Assembly: GCA_032260445.1 (NCBI GenBank)
Contig: JAVVFG010000297.1
Span: 1-5,243 of the forward strand
Source of the DNA: JAAYYY01 sp032260445
Lineage (GTDB): Bacteria > Chloroflexota > Anaerolineae > Promineifilales > Promineifilaceae
Direction of reading: 5' to 3'
Length of the DNA stretch: 5,243 nucleotides
The position numbers were made by a program, and so were the translations under genes. Under the pieces are notes generated by a model. It searched no databases. It worked only from the letters and a program-made list of their open reading frames with translations, and had not been told where the DNA came from. Shown piece by piece: positions 4,794 through 5,243 of this stretch (its first letter is position 1; every line of letters starts with the position of its first letter).

Positions 4794-5243
4794 GTGGCGC
4801 AGGCTGCTGGCGAAGACCTGACAGGTCTTGAAGACCTGTCAGGTCGGGAAGCGCTGGTCATCTTCATGCCCTCGGGCCGGCGCGGGCGGGTGGCGCGGGG
4901 GGAGACGGTGCTCGCCGCGGCGCAGGAGCTGGGGGTGGCGATTGAGAGCGTGTGCGGCGGGCGGCTAACGTGTAATAAGTGCCGCGTGCGGGTGGAGGAA
5001 GGCGCTTTCGACAAGCACGGCATCGTCTCGCGCGCGGAGCACTTGTCGCCGGCAGCGGCGGACGAAGTAGCCTTGCTCGAGGCGCTGGGCAGCCCAGAGG
5101 CACGCCTGTCGTGCGTGGCCCGAGTCGCGGGCGACGTGCTGCTGTTTGTGCCCGAGGAGAGCCGCGGGCAGAAGCAGGTGATCCGCAAGGCGGCGGGCGA
5201 ACAGGAGATAGAGCTGGACCCAGCCGTGCGCCAGGTGACGGTG
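4794..5243 (+). CDS. [2Fe-2S] ferredoxin-domain protein, RACo/DUF4445-like (N-terminal part)
   Basis: The gene runs off the right edge after 150 codons. Residues about 21-120 form a plant-type [2Fe-2S] ferredoxin domain: LVIFMPSGRRGRVARGE at 21-37, then cluster cysteines C54, C60 and C63 (motif CGGRLTCNKC) and C107 (LSC). The PSGRRGR start, the CGG..C..C spacing and the following FVPEESRGQKQVI (118-130) resemble proteins that continue into a large ASKHA ATPase domain. These are reductive activators of corrinoid-dependent methyltransferases, such as RACo, which return inactive Co(II) to Co(I). The ATPase part would lie beyond the window, so this assignment rests on the ferredoxin domain only. 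A stand-alone ferredoxin or another ferredoxin fusion remains possible. Residues 1-20 are unusual: codons 8-18 are made of a palindromic repeat and read EDLTGLEDLSG. The gene starts 2 bases after etfA and probably shares its transcript. Confidence 0.72.
   Translation, partial: MAQAAGEDLTGLEDLSGREALVIFMPSGRRGRVARGETVLAAAQELGVAIESVCGGRLTCNKCRVRVEEGAFDKHGIVSRAEHLSPAAADEVALLEALGSPEARLSCVARVAGDVLLFVPEESRGQKQVIRKAAGEQEIELDPAVRQVTV
4815..4845 (+). repeat. Perfect 31-base palindrome in the 5' end of the ferredoxin gene
   Basis: GACCTGACAGGTCTT (4815-4829) is the exact reverse complement of AAGACCTGTCAGGTC (4831-4845), with one G at the centre. Each half is itself a near-palindrome (GACCTG-A-CAGGTC and GACCTG-T-CAGGTC), so the site is both an inverted and a direct repeat. 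It shares the TGTCAGGT core with the hairpins before etfB, suggesting one repeat family. It lies within the coding frame, starting 21 bases after the GTG. Confidence 0.9.

Noticed and set aside
4815..4845. The 31-base palindrome as a transcription terminator after etfA
   Set aside because: No T-rich tail follows, it lies inside an open reading frame, and the next gene is tightly linked to etfA.
4866..4868. ATG 4866 as the start of the ferredoxin gene
   Set aside because: It would remove the conserved first strand residues LVIF just before MPSGRRGR. GTG 4794 keeps them and has an acceptable ribosome site.

Overview
The window is a GC-rich bacterial fragment with long plus-strand genes, very short gene junctions within its operon, and families of short palindromic intergenic repeats. 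It looks like a metagenome or draft-genome scaffold, because it contains a 100-N gap. The repeat style (GGCGGGTT...AACCCGCC and GTCAGGTT...AACCTGAC hairpins) and the demethylase subtype fit Chloroflexota, perhaps Anaerolineae or relatives. That is an impression from memory, not a proven placement.

Layout. Positions 1-116 are a leader with a good ribosome binding site. Positions 117-2636 encode an 839-residue two-part enzyme. Its N-terminal half is an FAD amine oxidoreductase and its C-terminal half is a GcvT-like tetrahydrofolate-binding domain, the architecture of dimethylglycine oxidase and dimethylglycine/sarcosine dehydrogenases. Positions 2637-3049 are a 413-base intergenic stretch holding a terminator-like hairpin, two identical 55-base repeats on either side of the N gap, two tandem hairpin units and a pair of inverted TTTACAAAT boxes. 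Positions 3050-3814 (etfB) and 3811-4791 (etfA) encode the two subunits of an electron transfer flavoprotein, with overlapping stop and start codons. From 4794 to the window edge is the N-terminal part of a [2Fe-2S] ferredoxin-domain protein resembling RACo/DUF4445 activators of corrinoid enzymes. It starts 2 bases after etfA, and its first codons contain a perfect 31-base palindrome.

How they may work together (inference). The demethylase would oxidise an N-methyl amine such as dimethylglycine or sarcosine, pass the one-carbon unit to tetrahydrofolate, and give its electrons to the ETF encoded just downstream. The ferredoxin gene suggests that a cobalamin-dependent methyltransferase lies beyond the right edge. 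If so, the locus could combine corrinoid-dependent demethylation (for example of glycine betaine) with oxidative, folate-dependent demethylation of the product. None of the methyltransferase genes is visible here, so this is a hypothesis.
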